In this document: positions 7,494 to 15,505 of the stretch, piece by piece
Layout: each line of letters begins with the position of its first letter
Numbering within the stretch: position 1 is the stretch's first letter
Source of the DNA: Selenomonas sp.
Lineage (GTDB): Bacteria > Bacillota > Negativicutes > Selenomonadales > Selenomonadaceae
Length of the DNA stretch: 25,264 bases
NCBI RefSeq assembly: GCF_022771645.1
Contig: NZ_JALFCU010000030.1
Span: 1-25,264, forward strand
Reading direction: 5' to 3'
Position numbers and translations under genes: made by a program
The notes under the pieces: model-generated
Told to the model about the DNA's origin: nothing
The model's input: the letters and a program-made list of their open reading frames with translations, nothing else
Databases searched by the model: none

Positions 7494-8411
7494 ATGCAGC
7501 AAAAATCCCCCAAACTTTTCCCCGCCCTCGCCCTCCTCGTGCTCATCGCTCTCGCGGCGTTCGCCGTTTCCCCATCGAAGCAGCCAACTCCCCCGCAGCC
7601 GGCGACGCAGGAGGCCGCGCAAGAGCAAACACCAACCACCCCCGCCGCCCCGCAAGCTCCAACCCGCATCTTTGCGGCGGACGACTTTTCGAACCTCGCG
7701 CCGGACGCCCCCGACGTCCCCGTCTACGACCGGCATACGCTGGCCGAGCGGCGGGCGCAGGGGCTCGTGACGGCGCTCCCCGACATCGCGCCGTACCGCA
7801 CGGGCAAGACGGTCTATCTGACGTTTGACGACGGGCCGGATGGCAAGAACACGCCGGCCGTGCTCGACATCTTGCACGAGGCCGGCGTCCATGCGACGTT
7901 CTACGTCACGGGCGCGCAGGCCGAGGCGCATCCCGACGTCCTCCAGCGCATCTACGCCGAGGGCCACGCCATCGGCAACCATAGCTACGACCATCGCTAT
8001 GAGAAGCTGTACCCCGATGTGAACGGCTTCCTTGCCGAGATGGAGCGCACGGATGAGGTCATCCACGCCATCCTCGGCGTGCGGCCGCTCATCCTGCGCG
8101 CGCCCGGCGGCACGATCGGACACTTCACGTCCGCGTACGCGCCCGCCATTCGCGCGAGCGGCTACGTCGAGCACGACTGGAACGTGAGCTCCGCCGACGC
8201 CGCGCCCGGCCACCCGGTCGCGCAGGATTTCATCGACAACATCAACTATGAAACGGATCAGGCGGCCGCCGCGCGCATGGCGATCATCCTCATGCACTCG
8301 TCCGAGGGCCACGAGGAGACGGTCAAGGCGCTGCCGGCCATCATCCAGATCCTCAAGGACAAGGGCTATGCGTTCGGCGTCGTCACGCCGATGACGCCGC
8401 AGCCGTGGTGA
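7494..8411 (+). CDS. membrane-anchored polysaccharide deacetylase (NodB domain)
   Basis: A 305-residue carbohydrate esterase 4 enzyme expected to remove N-acetyl groups from peptidoglycan or a related polymer outside the membrane. An N-terminal hydrophobic helix (about 8-25) is followed by a Pro/Gln/Ala-rich linker (26-57). The NodB domain (about 105-300) shows all five motifs: TFDDGP (Asp112, Asp113), HSYDH (His163, His167), RAPGG (202-206), DWNVSS (Asp228) and LMHSS (His268). The ATG at 7494 has AAAGGA seven bases upstream; the frame is open from a TTG at 7452 without a ribosome site. Peptidoglycan is the likely substrate by analogy with PgdA-type enzymes, not shown here. Confidence 0.9.
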   Translation: MQQKSPKLFPALALLVLIALAAFAVSPSKQPTPPQPATQEAAQEQTPTTPAAPQAPTRIFAADDFSNLAPDAPDVPVYDRHTLAERRAQGLVTALPDIAPYRTGKTVYLTFDDGPDGKNTPAVLDILHEAGVHATFYVTGAQAEAHPDVLQRIYAEGHAIGNHSYDHRYEKLYPDVNGFLAEMERTDEVIHAILGVRPLILRAPGGTIGHFTSAYAPAIRASGYVEHDWNVSSADAAPGHPVAQDFIDNINYETDQAAAARMAIILMHSSEGHEETVKALPAIIQILKDKGYAFGVVTPMTPQPW

Positions 8412-8449
8412 CGCGTTTCGTCGTGATTTCGCGCGAACATCGTGTTTTC

Positions 8450-8518
8450 TGCATTTCGTGCCAAAAATCTGCATTTCGTGCCGCTCGGCGACGAAACTCC
8501 TCCATTTTATGATACGGT
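8450..8518 (+). promoter_or_regulatory. tandem-repeat promoter of the small membrane protein
   Basis: TGCATTTCGTGCC occurs at 8450-8462 and 8470-8482, period 20. The extended -10, TGATACGGT, has its hexamer at 8513-8518, exactly 31 bp after the second unit as in the sister sites. A better canonical hexamer, TATGAT, overlaps at 8508-8513, so the -10 choice is uncertain. The leader to the gene at 8611 would be about 85 bases. Confidence 0.6.
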
Positions 8519-8610
8519 AAGCATGGAAAGAACAGGAAGGCAACGGCAGTCTACTCGCCTTGCAGCCTTTCTGAAAGAATGTGTTTCCGATCATAAAGGA
8601 GGAACTCACC

Positions 8611-8868
8611 ATGTCGAACGAAAAATCTCTTGTCCCTGTCCAGCCGAAAAGCATGGTCGTTGCCATGATTCTCGCATTCCTGCTCAATGCCGGCGGCTTC
8701 TACGCGGCCGGCGCGAAGAAGGGCGCGATGCTGTTCTTCGGCTGCTGGATCGCCAGCCTCTTGCTCCAGCAGGTCTCGCTTTACCTCATGCCGCTCGTGT
8801 CCATCGCGAGCCTGTACATCACGTATTCGTGGGTGAAGGAGCACAACAGCGGCGTCGCGACAGCTTAA
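8611..8868 (+). CDS. small membrane protein of unknown function
   Basis: An 85-residue protein with two or three hydrophobic segments (about 15-35, 38-54 and 57-74), a short hydrophilic N-terminus and a polar C-terminus. The pattern MILAFLLNAGGFYAAGAKKG faintly recalls the first helix of TM2-type proteins, but key residues do not match and I do not assign it. AAAGGAGG lies eight bases before the ATG. It is preceded by a tandem-repeat promoter and followed by a short palindromic element, so it is probably a single-gene transcript. Its sharing of that promoter class with signalling and acidic-protein genes is the main clue to its role. Confidence 0.75.
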   Translation: MSNEKSLVPVQPKSMVVAMILAFLLNAGGFYAAGAKKGAMLFFGCWIASLLLQQVSLYLMPLVSIASLYITYSWVKEHNSGVATA

Positions 8869-8888
8869 TATTTAAGTTGAGCGCGCAA

Positions 8889-8955
8889 CGCCCTCACCCC
8901 TCCCTAGCCTCCCTCTCAGAGGGAGGGGGACCGCGTCAGCGGTGGTGGGTGCCCC
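8889..8955 (+). repeat. partial palindromic element
   Basis: CCTCCCTCTCAGAGGGAGG forms a perfect hairpin, followed by GGGACCGCGTCAGCGGTGGTGGG. These are the right-hand building blocks of the elements at 10535 and 14140 without a left partner, so this is a fragment or solo end. It fills most of the gap between the small membrane protein and the M48 gene. Confidence 0.6.
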
Positions 8956-9007
8956 GTAACATCAAATGAATCTGAATGACATCGAAACATGATCGGGGGA
9001 GTACGAG

Positions 9008-10489
9008 ATGAAACCGCAACGTGTGTGGAAACACGTCGGCAAGAAAACGCTCGCGGCGTTCCTCGCGGCGGCGATGCTCGTGACGGGCGCGCCGTCGTGG
9101 AACGCGCCGCGTGCGGAGGCGAAGTTCGGCGCGGATGACGCGATCGAAGCCGTCTTCGGCGTGGTCATGGGCTCGATGATGCGCTCGCAGCTCCTCACGC
9201 TCGGCGACAACCCGGCCGTGCAAGCTGAACTTTTCAGCGAAGCAGGCAAATCACAAGCGGAGGACGGCGCGCCGGATGAGCGCGCCGTTTCTGTGACCGA
9301 TGACGTCATGACGCGCCTCGTCGAGCGGGGCGATTACGCGCTGAAGAACAACTCGCTGCCGTTCCGCTGGCAGGTGCTCCACAAGGACGAGTTCAACGCC
9401 TATTGCGACTACGCCGACCATGTCTGCGTCTACGACAAGCTCGTCGCCGCCTGCCACTACCAGGAGGACGAGCTCGCGGCCGTGCTCGCGCATGAAATGG
9501 CGCACGGTTACAACCAGCACGTCGCGCGTGACGCGCAGAAGACGATCGTCGCGAGCATGCTCTCGGACGTCGCGCTCGATGCGTTCGACGTCTCGTCTGT
9601 CGGCGTCGGCAGCCTGCTGCCCGAGGTCTTCACGAATTTCCTCGTCGTGAAAAACACGTCGGTCGCGAGCGAGAAGCGCGCGGACGAGAGCGGCTTCTAC
9701 ACGATGGCGAGCGCCGGCTTCAACCCCGGCGGCATCGCGAAGGGCTTCCACGATTGCGAAAATTTCGCGGCGTGGTCGTTCCGCACGGATGGCGACGGCA
9801 CGGTCGACTTCCTCGACGAAAACGCGGCCTATGCGCCGCTGAAAGCGGCGCTCGCCGCGAGCGGCACGGGCGCAAAATTCCAGACGCTCGTCGAACGCGC
9901 GTACGCGTCCGATGCGGCGAGCGGCGCGCGCGACAAGTGGCTGCGCGATGAACGTGCGCACGCGAACGATGTCGCGAAGGAGCGCGAAAAGCAGGCAAAA
10001 GCCAAAGACGACGCGCCGAAGAAATCCGAGAACGGGGACATGTACCTCGAGCTCGGCCTGACATCGTTCGCCGCGAAAGAATACGCGCGCTCGTCGGCAC
10101 TCGACGCCGGGAATCCCGCCGCGACGTGCGGCCTCGCCATGGTCGCGGGGCGCGAAGGCGACACGGACACAGCGCTCGCCATGGTGGACGGCGTGCTCGC
10201 CGCGCACGCGGGTTACGCTCGTGCCTTCGTCGCCCGCGCCGACATCCATCGCTCGATGGGCGACGATGATGCGGCACTCGCCGACTGCGACGATGCCCTC
10301 GCCGCTGACGCCGACGCCTTCGTCGCGCACCGCATCGCAGGCAACATCTACGACGAACGCGGTGACACGGCAGCCGCCCTCGCCGCGTATCGCGCCTACC
10401 ACGAGGCCGTTCCGACGGCGTGCGACATCCCCGTGCAGTACATCACGCAGATCGTTGACGGGATTGCGGAAGATGCGGGGGAGGAATAA
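9008..10489 (+). CDS. secreted M48-family metallopeptidase with TPR repeats
   Basis: This 493-residue protein should be an extracytoplasmic zinc peptidase. A signal peptide (1-38, cleavage near AEA-KF) is followed by a conserved region and the zinc motif HEMAH (His162, Glu163, His166). The third ligand is Glu222 in SEKRADESGF. From about 340 there is a tetratricopeptide region of helix pairs with Ala/Asp-rich loops (repeated GDxDAAL and GDTxxAL). Residues 315-340 are a Lys/Glu-rich linker. The architecture resembles BepA/YfgC-type quality-control peptidases, which act on misfolded envelope proteins, but similarity beyond the motifs cannot be judged here. The ATG follows GGGGGAG with six bases between. 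Confidence 0.88.
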   Translation: MKPQRVWKHVGKKTLAAFLAAAMLVTGAPSWNAPRAEAKFGADDAIEAVFGVVMGSMMRSQLLTLGDNPAVQAELFSEAGKSQAEDGAPDERAVSVTDDVMTRLVERGDYALKNNSLPFRWQVLHKDEFNAYCDYADHVCVYDKLVAACHYQEDELAAVLAHEMAHGYNQHVARDAQKTIVASMLSDVALDAFDVSSVGVGSLLPEVFTNFLVVKNTSVASEKRADESGFYTMASAGFNPGGIAKGFHDCENFAAWSFRTDGDGTVDFLDENAAYAPLKAALAASGTGAKFQTLVERAYASDAASGARDKWLRDERAHANDVAKEREKQAKAKDDAPKKSENGDMYLELGLTSFAAKEYARSSALDAGNPAATCGLAMVAGREGDTDTALAMVDGVLAAHAGYARAFVARADIHRSMGDDDAALADCDDALAADADAFVAHRIAGNIYDERGDTAAALAAYRAYHEAVPTACDIPVQYITQIVDGIAEDAGEE

Positions 10490-10534
10490 GTCTCGCCTAA
10501 AAGGCAATGGAATGAAGTAAATGGATTGTCCCCA

Positions 10535-10763
10535 AGCCAATCAACATTAGGCCCCCTCTCCGAGGGGGCTGTCAGCGAAGCTGACTGAGGGTGTGGCGAA
10601 GGTAGGGCGTAAGTTATTCAAACGATTGTGCCGGCGAAGGTACGACTTTGGCGATTTCTTCGACTGCACAACTCAGCAATAAGTTTCGTTTTACCTTCGC
10701 CACACCCACCACCGCTAACGCGGTCCCCCTCCCTCGGAGAGGGAGGCTGGAGGTTGATTGGCT
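10535..10763 (+). repeat. nested-palindrome intergenic element, AGCCAATCAAC ends
   Basis: A 229-base element with terminal inverted repeats AGCCAATCAAC (10535) and GTTGATTGGCT (10753). Inside is a second inverted pair: GGTGTGGCGAAGGTA and TACCTTCGCCACACC. Small hairpins CCCCCTCTCCGAGGGGG, GTCAGCGAAGCTGAC and CCGCTAACGCGG sit within the arms. It shares ends and arms with the element at 14140. No gene is seen in it; it occupies the whole gap between the M48 and CAP genes. Confidence 0.8.
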
Positions 10764-10788
10764 GCTATTACACAGGAAGTGACAAATC

Positions 10789-11751
10789 ATGATGAAAGAA
10801 TTGACGTGTATCCTACGAACTGGCGCACTCGGCCTTTCTTTGGCATTCCTGCCCTTCGCCGCCCCCACGCCTCTCGCCCAACCCGCCTTTGCTGCTCATC
10901 ACCTCGATTGGGACGCGATGGATGAGGATGAGTTCTACGAGCGGCTCGGCAACATTTCGGGCGAGGCCGTCATGGCCGTCATGGAGGACGAGGACCTCGA
11001 CGATCCCGACATCGTCTCGGACGTCGAGGGCGAGATCTGGGACCGCGCGGAGGCGGCGGGCTGCGACCACTTGCTTGACGACGACCTCGTCGAAGCGCTC
11101 GCGGAGCAGGCCGTCCAGATCGCTTGGGAAGAATTTCCGTCCGGCTCGCTGTATGACGATGACGAAGACTTCGACGACGAAGATGATGACGACGAGTACT
11201 ACGACGACGAGGAAGATTGCGCCGACGGCTCGTGCGGTGGCGATTACGATGACGAGTACTACGACGATGACGACGATGAGTACTATGATGACGATGATGA
11301 CGAATACTACGACGATGACGACGATGCCTACTACGACGATGATGAGGACGATGGCGGCGCGGACAGCGGCGATTATGCCGACTACGCTGTGAGCGTGCTC
11401 GACCTCGTCAACGAGAACCGCGCATCGTACGGCCTCGCGCCGCTGACGCTCGCGTCCGACCTCTGCGATGACGCGGACATCCGCGCCGAGGAGATCGTCT
11501 CGCTGTTCTCGCATACACGCCCGGACGGCTCGTCGTGCTTCACGGTCATTGACGGCAGCTACCGCCGCGTCGCGGAGAACATCGCGGCAGGCCTCGCGAC
11601 GCCGGAAGAGACCGTCGATCAGTGGATGAATTCGCCGGGCCACCGCGCGAACATCCTCGACCCCGAGCTCCGCGAGCTCGGCGTCGGCTACTGCTACGCC
11701 GACGGCAGCGCATACGGGCACTACTGGGTGCAGCTGTTCCGGACGAGGTGA
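10789..11751 (+). CDS. secreted CAP-domain protein with acidic Tyr-Asp tract
   Basis: A 320-residue exported protein. The signal peptide ends near AFA-AHH (35). Residues 36-120 are an acidic helical region. Residues 121-190 are a low-complexity tract of repeated DEYYDDDD units with a CADGSC pair of cysteines. The C-terminus (about 197-317) is a CAP/SCP domain of the YkwD type, with FSHTRPDG (His242), AENIAAG (Glu263), QWMNSPGHRANIL (His285) and a YWVQLF end. CAP domains in bacteria are widespread but mostly of unknown activity. The acidic tract is unusual for the family and echoes the acidic proteins at 2082-4898. The start at 10789 follows AGGAAG; the adjacent ATG at 10792 is equally possible. 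Confidence 0.87.
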   Translation: MMKELTCILRTGALGLSLAFLPFAAPTPLAQPAFAAHHLDWDAMDEDEFYERLGNISGEAVMAVMEDEDLDDPDIVSDVEGEIWDRAEAAGCDHLLDDDLVEALAEQAVQIAWEEFPSGSLYDDDEDFDDEDDDDEYYDDEEDCADGSCGGDYDDEYYDDDDDEYYDDDDDEYYDDDDDAYYDDDEDDGGADSGDYADYAVSVLDLVNENRASYGLAPLTLASDLCDDADIRAEEIVSLFSHTRPDGSSCFTVIDGSYRRVAENIAAGLATPEETVDQWMNSPGHRANILDPELRELGVGYCYADGSAYGHYWVQLFRTR

Positions 11752-11770
11752 AAGAAAGGAAGCGAATCGT

Positions 11771-12151
11771 ATGGAAAACATCACTTGGCCCCAGCGCATC
11801 GCGGCGACCGCCGCGCATGCGAGCTGGATTTTCGGTGTCGGCGTCATCTGGCTGCCGCTGCTGCTCTGGCTCGTGTTCCGCAACAATGATTTCGTGCGGC
11901 CGCATGCGAAGCAGGCGCTCGCTTGGCAGATCTGCTCGCTCGTCTTCCTCTTCATGGTTGGCGTCGGGACGGTGCTCGCCGGCCTGGCGGACAATGACGA
12001 TGACCTGATGATCGCGGCCGCCATCCTTTGCGTCGCGATCATCCCGGCCACGATCTTCCCGTTCATCGGCACGATCAAGGCGCTCGCGATGGAGCCGTAC
12101 GGCTACCCGCTCGTGAAGCGCTTCGTGGAGGTATCAGCATGCGACTCATGA
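11771..12151 (+). CDS. DUF4870-like membrane protein
   Basis: A 126-residue protein with three hydrophobic segments (about 17-36, 48-67 and 80-100). The pattern of a short N-terminal helix, WLPLLLWLVFRNN, then FVRPHAKQALAWQI is characteristic of DUF4870 proteins, whose function is unknown. GAAAGGAAG precedes the ATG. Its 3' end overlaps the next gene by 13 bases, so it is translationally coupled to the LytTR regulator, taking the position where a sensor partner might be expected. It begins 19 bases after the CAP gene and may be read from the same transcript. Confidence 0.8.
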   Translation: MENITWPQRIAATAAHASWIFGVGVIWLPLLLWLVFRNNDFVRPHAKQALAWQICSLVFLFMVGVGTVLAGLADNDDDLMIAAAILCVAIIPATIFPFIGTIKALAMEPYGYPLVKRFVEVSACDS

Positions 12152-12867
12152 TCCTCGATGACGACGCGGAGTCGCGCGACCGCCTCGCGATGCTCATCCA
12201 GTACTGGATGACGAAAGAAAACGAAGAAGACTTGTTCCGCGTGCGCGAATACGGCGACGTTGACGAATTCCTCGACGCGTTCCGCGAGCACCCGGCCGAC
12301 ATCGTGTTCCTCGACATCCTGCTCGAGCGCGAGCGCAGCGGCATCGACGTTGCGAAGCTCGTGCGGCTCATGTCCGAGACGTGCGTCATTTTCTTTACGA
12401 CGGGCAGCGCGGAGTACGCCGTCGACGGCTTTGCCGTCAACGCGCTCCATTACTGCGTGAAGCCGATCCGCCCCGAGGACATCGACGAGTGCATGCGGCG
12501 CGCGCGCGACGTGCTGCATTGGAAGGAACGCAGCGTCGAGCTGCGCATCGCGGCGCAGACGATCCCCGTGCCGCTCCGCGACATCACGTACATCGAGAGC
12601 GAGCTGCACGCGATCCTCGTCCACCGCTCGAAAGGCCGCGCGCCGCTGCGCACGCGCATGACGATGACGGAGGCCGCCGAGCTCTTCTCCGACCCGCGCT
12701 TCCTGCGCGTCAGCCGCAGCCACCTCGTGAACATGGACGCGATCGCCGACACGCGCGGCGAAGCGTTCATCCTCACGGACGGCACGTCCATCCCCGTCCG
12801 CCGCCAGGGCCGCGCCGAACTCCGCGCCGCCGTCGAAGCGTACCGGCTGCGGAACATGCGGAAATGA
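12139..12867 (+). CDS. LytTR-family response regulator
   Basis: A 242-residue transcription regulator. The receiver domain (1-120) has the acidic cluster DDD (7-9), phospho-acceptor Asp59 in IVFLDILL, Thr87/Thr88 and Lys108 in YCVKPI. The C-terminal LytTR DNA-binding domain (about 140-238) has the typical ITYIES start, FLRVSRSHLVNMDAI core and LTDGTSIPVRR end. GGAGGT lies six bases before the ATG at 12139, inside the end of the DUF4870-like gene; a second in-frame ATG at 12148 makes an ATGA overlap. No histidine kinase is adjacent. Such regulators commonly control virulence, bacteriocin or envelope genes; the target here is unknown. A good terminator follows. Confidence 0.92.
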   Translation: MRLMILDDDAESRDRLAMLIQYWMTKENEEDLFRVREYGDVDEFLDAFREHPADIVFLDILLERERSGIDVAKLVRLMSETCVIFFTTGSAEYAVDGFAVNALHYCVKPIRPEDIDECMRRARDVLHWKERSVELRIAAQTIPVPLRDITYIESELHAILVHRSKGRAPLRTRMTMTEAAELFSDPRFLRVSRSHLVNMDAIADTRGEAFILTDGTSIPVRRQGRAELRAAVEAYRLRNMRK

Positions 12868-12878
12868 AAAACGCGAAC

Positions 12879-12925
12879 AAACCGAAGGGAATCCATTGAA
12901 AGAATTTCCTTCGGTTTCTTGTTTT
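12879..12925 (+). terminator. intrinsic terminator of the LytTR gene
   Basis: AAACCGAAGGGAAT pairs with ATTTCCTTCGGTTT around a short loop and is followed by TTCTTGTTTT. It ends the DUF4870-LytTR transcript. The tandem regulatory repeat begins two bases after the T-run, so terminator and next promoter are packed together. Confidence 0.8.
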
Positions 12926-12926
12926 C

Positions 12927-12995
12927 TGCATTTCGTGCCAAAAAAGTGCATTTCGTGCCGCTTCGTTCCATTTTCGCGTTGGTATCTGCTAAAGT
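12927..12995 (+). promoter_or_regulatory. tandem-repeat promoter of the HD-GYP regulator
   Basis: TGCATTTCGTGCC occurs at 12927-12939 and 12947-12959, period 20. The extended -10, TGCTAAAGT, has its hexamer at 12990-12995, 31 bp after the second unit. There is no clear -35 hexamer. The leader to the ATG at 13020 would be about 18 bases, just enough for the AAGGTG ribosome site. Confidence 0.65.
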
Positions 12996-13019
12996 AGAAA
13001 TGAGAAAGAAGGTGATGCC

Positions 13020-14093
13020 ATGGAGACGAAGAAGAACGCGTCGGTGCAGTCGTTGACGCCCGGCTTGCCTCCGTGCATCCTGGCGGTTGACGATGACGAG
13101 ATGACGCTGATGATGGTCGAGCACATCCTCGGTGCGACGTACGACGTCGTGAAGGCGACGAGCGGCGCGGAGGCGCTTGCGTATCTCGCCGAGCACACGG
13201 TCGACCTCGTGCTGCTCGACTACATGATGCCGGATATCGATGGCATGACGATCCTCGCGCGCATCCGCGAGACGCCGGCGACGGAGGAGTTGCCCGTCAT
13301 CCTCTTGACGGGCGACATGACGCCGGACCTCGAGGCGCGCGGCTTTTCGGCGGGCGCGACGGATTTTTTGCACAAGCCGTTTTTCCCCGACGTGCTGCGC
13401 ATGCGCGTCGCGCGCATCCTGCGCTACGAATATCTGCAGGCGCATCTCGAGAGCGAAGTCGAGCGCAAGACGGCGCTCGCGGAGGAACGCCTCGCCTCGA
13501 GCCGGCGGCTGCTGGACGAGCTCGTCCTCGCGCTCGCGAAGACGATCGACGTGAAAGACCGCTACACGCGCGGCCACTCGGAGCGCGTCGCGGACTACGC
13601 GCGCGAGATTGCGCGGCGCGCGGGCGACGACGAAGCGGCGCAGGCGACGATCTACGCCGTCGGGCTGCTCCACGACATCGGCAAGATCGGCGTCCCCGTG
13701 CACATCATCAACAAGCCGTCGCGCCTCACGGACGAAGAATTTGAAACCATCAAATCGCACACGACGGCCGGCGCGAGCATCTTGAAGGCGGTCGTCGAGT
13801 TCCCCGAGCTCTCCGTCGGCGCGCGCTCGCACCACGAGCGCTTCGACGGGCGCGGCTACCCCGATGGCCTCGCGGGCGCGGCCATCCCGCGCATGGCGCG
13901 CATCATCGCCGTCGCCGACGCCTACGACGCCATGACGTCTAGGCGCAGCTACCGCGACGCGCTGCCGCAGGAAGTGGCGCGGAGCGAGATCGCAAAAGGA
14001 CGCGGTACGCAGTTCGACCCGATTTTTGCGGATATCATGCTCGCTATGATTGAGGAAGATACGGAGTTCAACATGAGGGATACGGGAAATTAA
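13020..14093 (+). CDS. response regulator with HD-GYP domain (cyclic-di-GMP phosphodiesterase)
   Basis: A 357-residue RpfG-type protein expected to break down cyclic di-GMP when its receiver is phosphorylated. The receiver (about 18-135) has DDD (24-26), Asp67 in LVLLDYMMPDIDG and Lys119 in LHKPF. A helical linker (135-165) precedes the HD-GYP domain (about 170-350). That domain has RGHSERVADYA, catalytic His218-Asp219 in LLHDIGKIG, HHERFDGRGYPDG (GYP 279-281) and ADAYDAMTS. All signature residues are present, so activity is likely. The ATG at 13020 follows AAGGTG. It has its own tandem-repeat promoter. The BMP-BMP-hybrid kinase operon begins 330 bases downstream, and its Hpt domain is a candidate phosphodonor. 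Confidence 0.93.
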   Translation: METKKNASVQSLTPGLPPCILAVDDDEMTLMMVEHILGATYDVVKATSGAEALAYLAEHTVDLVLLDYMMPDIDGMTILARIRETPATEELPVILLTGDMTPDLEARGFSAGATDFLHKPFFPDVLRMRVARILRYEYLQAHLESEVERKTALAEERLASSRRLLDELVLALAKTIDVKDRYTRGHSERVADYAREIARRAGDDEAAQATIYAVGLLHDIGKIGVPVHIINKPSRLTDEEFETIKSHTTAGASILKAVVEFPELSVGARSHHERFDGRGYPDGLAGAAIPRMARIIAVADAYDAMTSRRSYRDALPQEVARSEIAKGRGTQFDPIFADIMLAMIEEDTEFNMRDTGN

Positions 14094-14139
14094 GCATTTC
14101 TCCTCTGGGGCATGTCATGAAGTTACTAGAATAGCCTAA

Positions 14140-14352
14140 AGCCAATCAACCTCAGGCCCCCTCTCCGAGGGGGCTGTCAGCGAAGCTGACTGGAGGTGTG
14201 GCGAAGAAAAAGCCTAACTCGATGAAATTTTTACTGTCGAAGGACGTACCTTCGACATTCATGAAATGCTGATGAGTTCCAACGTACCTTCGCCACACCC
14301 ACCACCGCTTCGCGGTCCCCCTCCCTCGGAGAGGGAGGCTGAAGTTTGAATG
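14140..14352 (+). repeat. nested-palindrome intergenic element, AGCCAATCAAC type
   Basis: It is homologous to the element at 10535-10763, with AGCCAATCAACCTCAGGCCC on the left and GGGAGGCTGAAGTTTGAATG, a degraded mirror, on the right. Inner inverted pair: GGTGTGGCGAAG with CTTCGCCACACC. The centre carries another inverted pair, GTCGAAGGACGTACCTTCGAC. Flanking bases at 14105 (GGGGCATGTCATGAAG) and 14370 (TAATGACATTACCCTCC) resemble outer ends of the element at 20897. It occupies the gap between the HD-GYP gene and the BMP operon. Confidence 0.78.
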
Positions 14353-14422
14353 ACCGCTTTGTCTTGACGTAATGACATTACCCTCCGAGAGAGGCTAAAG
14401 AGTGTGAAAGGAGGCCACCCCT

Positions 14423-15505
14423 ATGCGCGTGCTCGTCGGCATCGGGACGATTTTTTTCATCGTCTTCATCCTCATCGCCGGGCTCGGCTCGACGCAGCGT
14501 GCCATTGAGACGCCACGCACGTACCGCGTCGGCGTGCTCATGATCGGCGACGCGACGGACAGCAGCTGGAACGCCGCGCATCAGCAGGGCCTCGCGAAGG
14601 CGGCGGACACGCTCGGCCTCATGCTCCAGTACAAGGAGAACGTGACGCCCGAGACGTGCCGCGCGGCGGCCGACATGCTCATCGCCGACGGCTGCAACAT
14701 CATTGTCAGCACGTCCATCGCGTTCGAGCCGGAGATGGTGGAGGCGGCCGAGGCGCATCATGACGTCATGTTCCTGCAGGCGACGGGCACGCAGGTGCGG
14801 CCGAATCTCGTGCCGTACATGGGGCGCATGTACCAGGCGCGCTACCTCGCCGGGCTGGTCGCGGGCCGCACGACGCGGACGGGCGCGATTGGCTACGTCG
14901 CGGCGACGGAGATCCCCGAGACGATCCGCGGCATCGACGCGTTCACGCTCGGCGTGCGCCGCGCTGCTCCTACGGCAACAGTCTACGTCCGTTACAGCGG
15001 CACATGGTCGGACGACGAGGCGACGAAGGCAGCAACGGAAACGCTGCTCGCGAACGTCCCCGCGATCGACATCCTCGCGATGCACATCGACACGTACGGG
15101 CCGCTCGATGTCGCGCGCGCGCACGGCATCCGCGCCATCGGCTGCAACGCCGCAAGCGCCGCCTACAGCGACGTCCTGCTGACCGCGCCGATCTGGCATT
15201 GGGATACGATTTACGAAAAATATTTGAACGATGCCATGAAAGGCCGCCTCACGGCACGGCGCGGTCTCGCGGGCATCGAGACGGGCATCGTCGGCCTCGC
15301 GCCGCTCGCCCCGGATGTCACGCCTGAGACGACGCGCGCCGTGCGGCAGATGACGCAGCTCCTCGAGGACGGCGAGGCCGACGTCTTCTACGGCCCCGTC
15401 ACGGACGCGGGCGGCGCGCTCCGCGTCCCCGAGGGCGAAAATCTTTCGGACACGGAGCTCTTTGACCGCCTCGACTGGTACGTGGAGGGGGTGGTGCTGC
15501 GATGA
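14423..15505 (+). CDS. membrane-anchored BMP-family substrate-binding protein (first)
   Basis: A 360-residue protein of the BMP/Med/PnrA family, periplasmic-binding-type folds that in known cases bind nucleosides. An N-terminal hydrophobic helix (about 4-22) without a lipobox suggests an uncleaved anchor. The binding domain starts at RVGVLMIGDATDSSWN and includes a YMGRMYQARYLAGLVAG segment and TGAIGYVAA, both typical of the family. The C-terminus (DTELFDRLDWYVEGV) is almost the same as in the next protein. AAAGGAGG precedes the ATG. Its stop overlaps the next start (ATGA), and no ABC permease or ATPase is nearby. With a sensor kinase downstream, ligand sensing is more likely than uptake. Confidence 0.85.
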   Translation: MRVLVGIGTIFFIVFILIAGLGSTQRAIETPRTYRVGVLMIGDATDSSWNAAHQQGLAKAADTLGLMLQYKENVTPETCRAAADMLIADGCNIIVSTSIAFEPEMVEAAEAHHDVMFLQATGTQVRPNLVPYMGRMYQARYLAGLVAGRTTRTGAIGYVAATEIPETIRGIDAFTLGVRRAAPTATVYVRYSGTWSDDEATKAATETLLANVPAIDILAMHIDTYGPLDVARAHGIRAIGCNAASAAYSDVLLTAPIWHWDTIYEKYLNDAMKGRLTARRGLAGIETGIVGLAPLAPDVTPETTRAVRQMTQLLEDGEADVFYGPVTDAGGALRVPEGENLSDTELFDRLDWYVEGVVLR

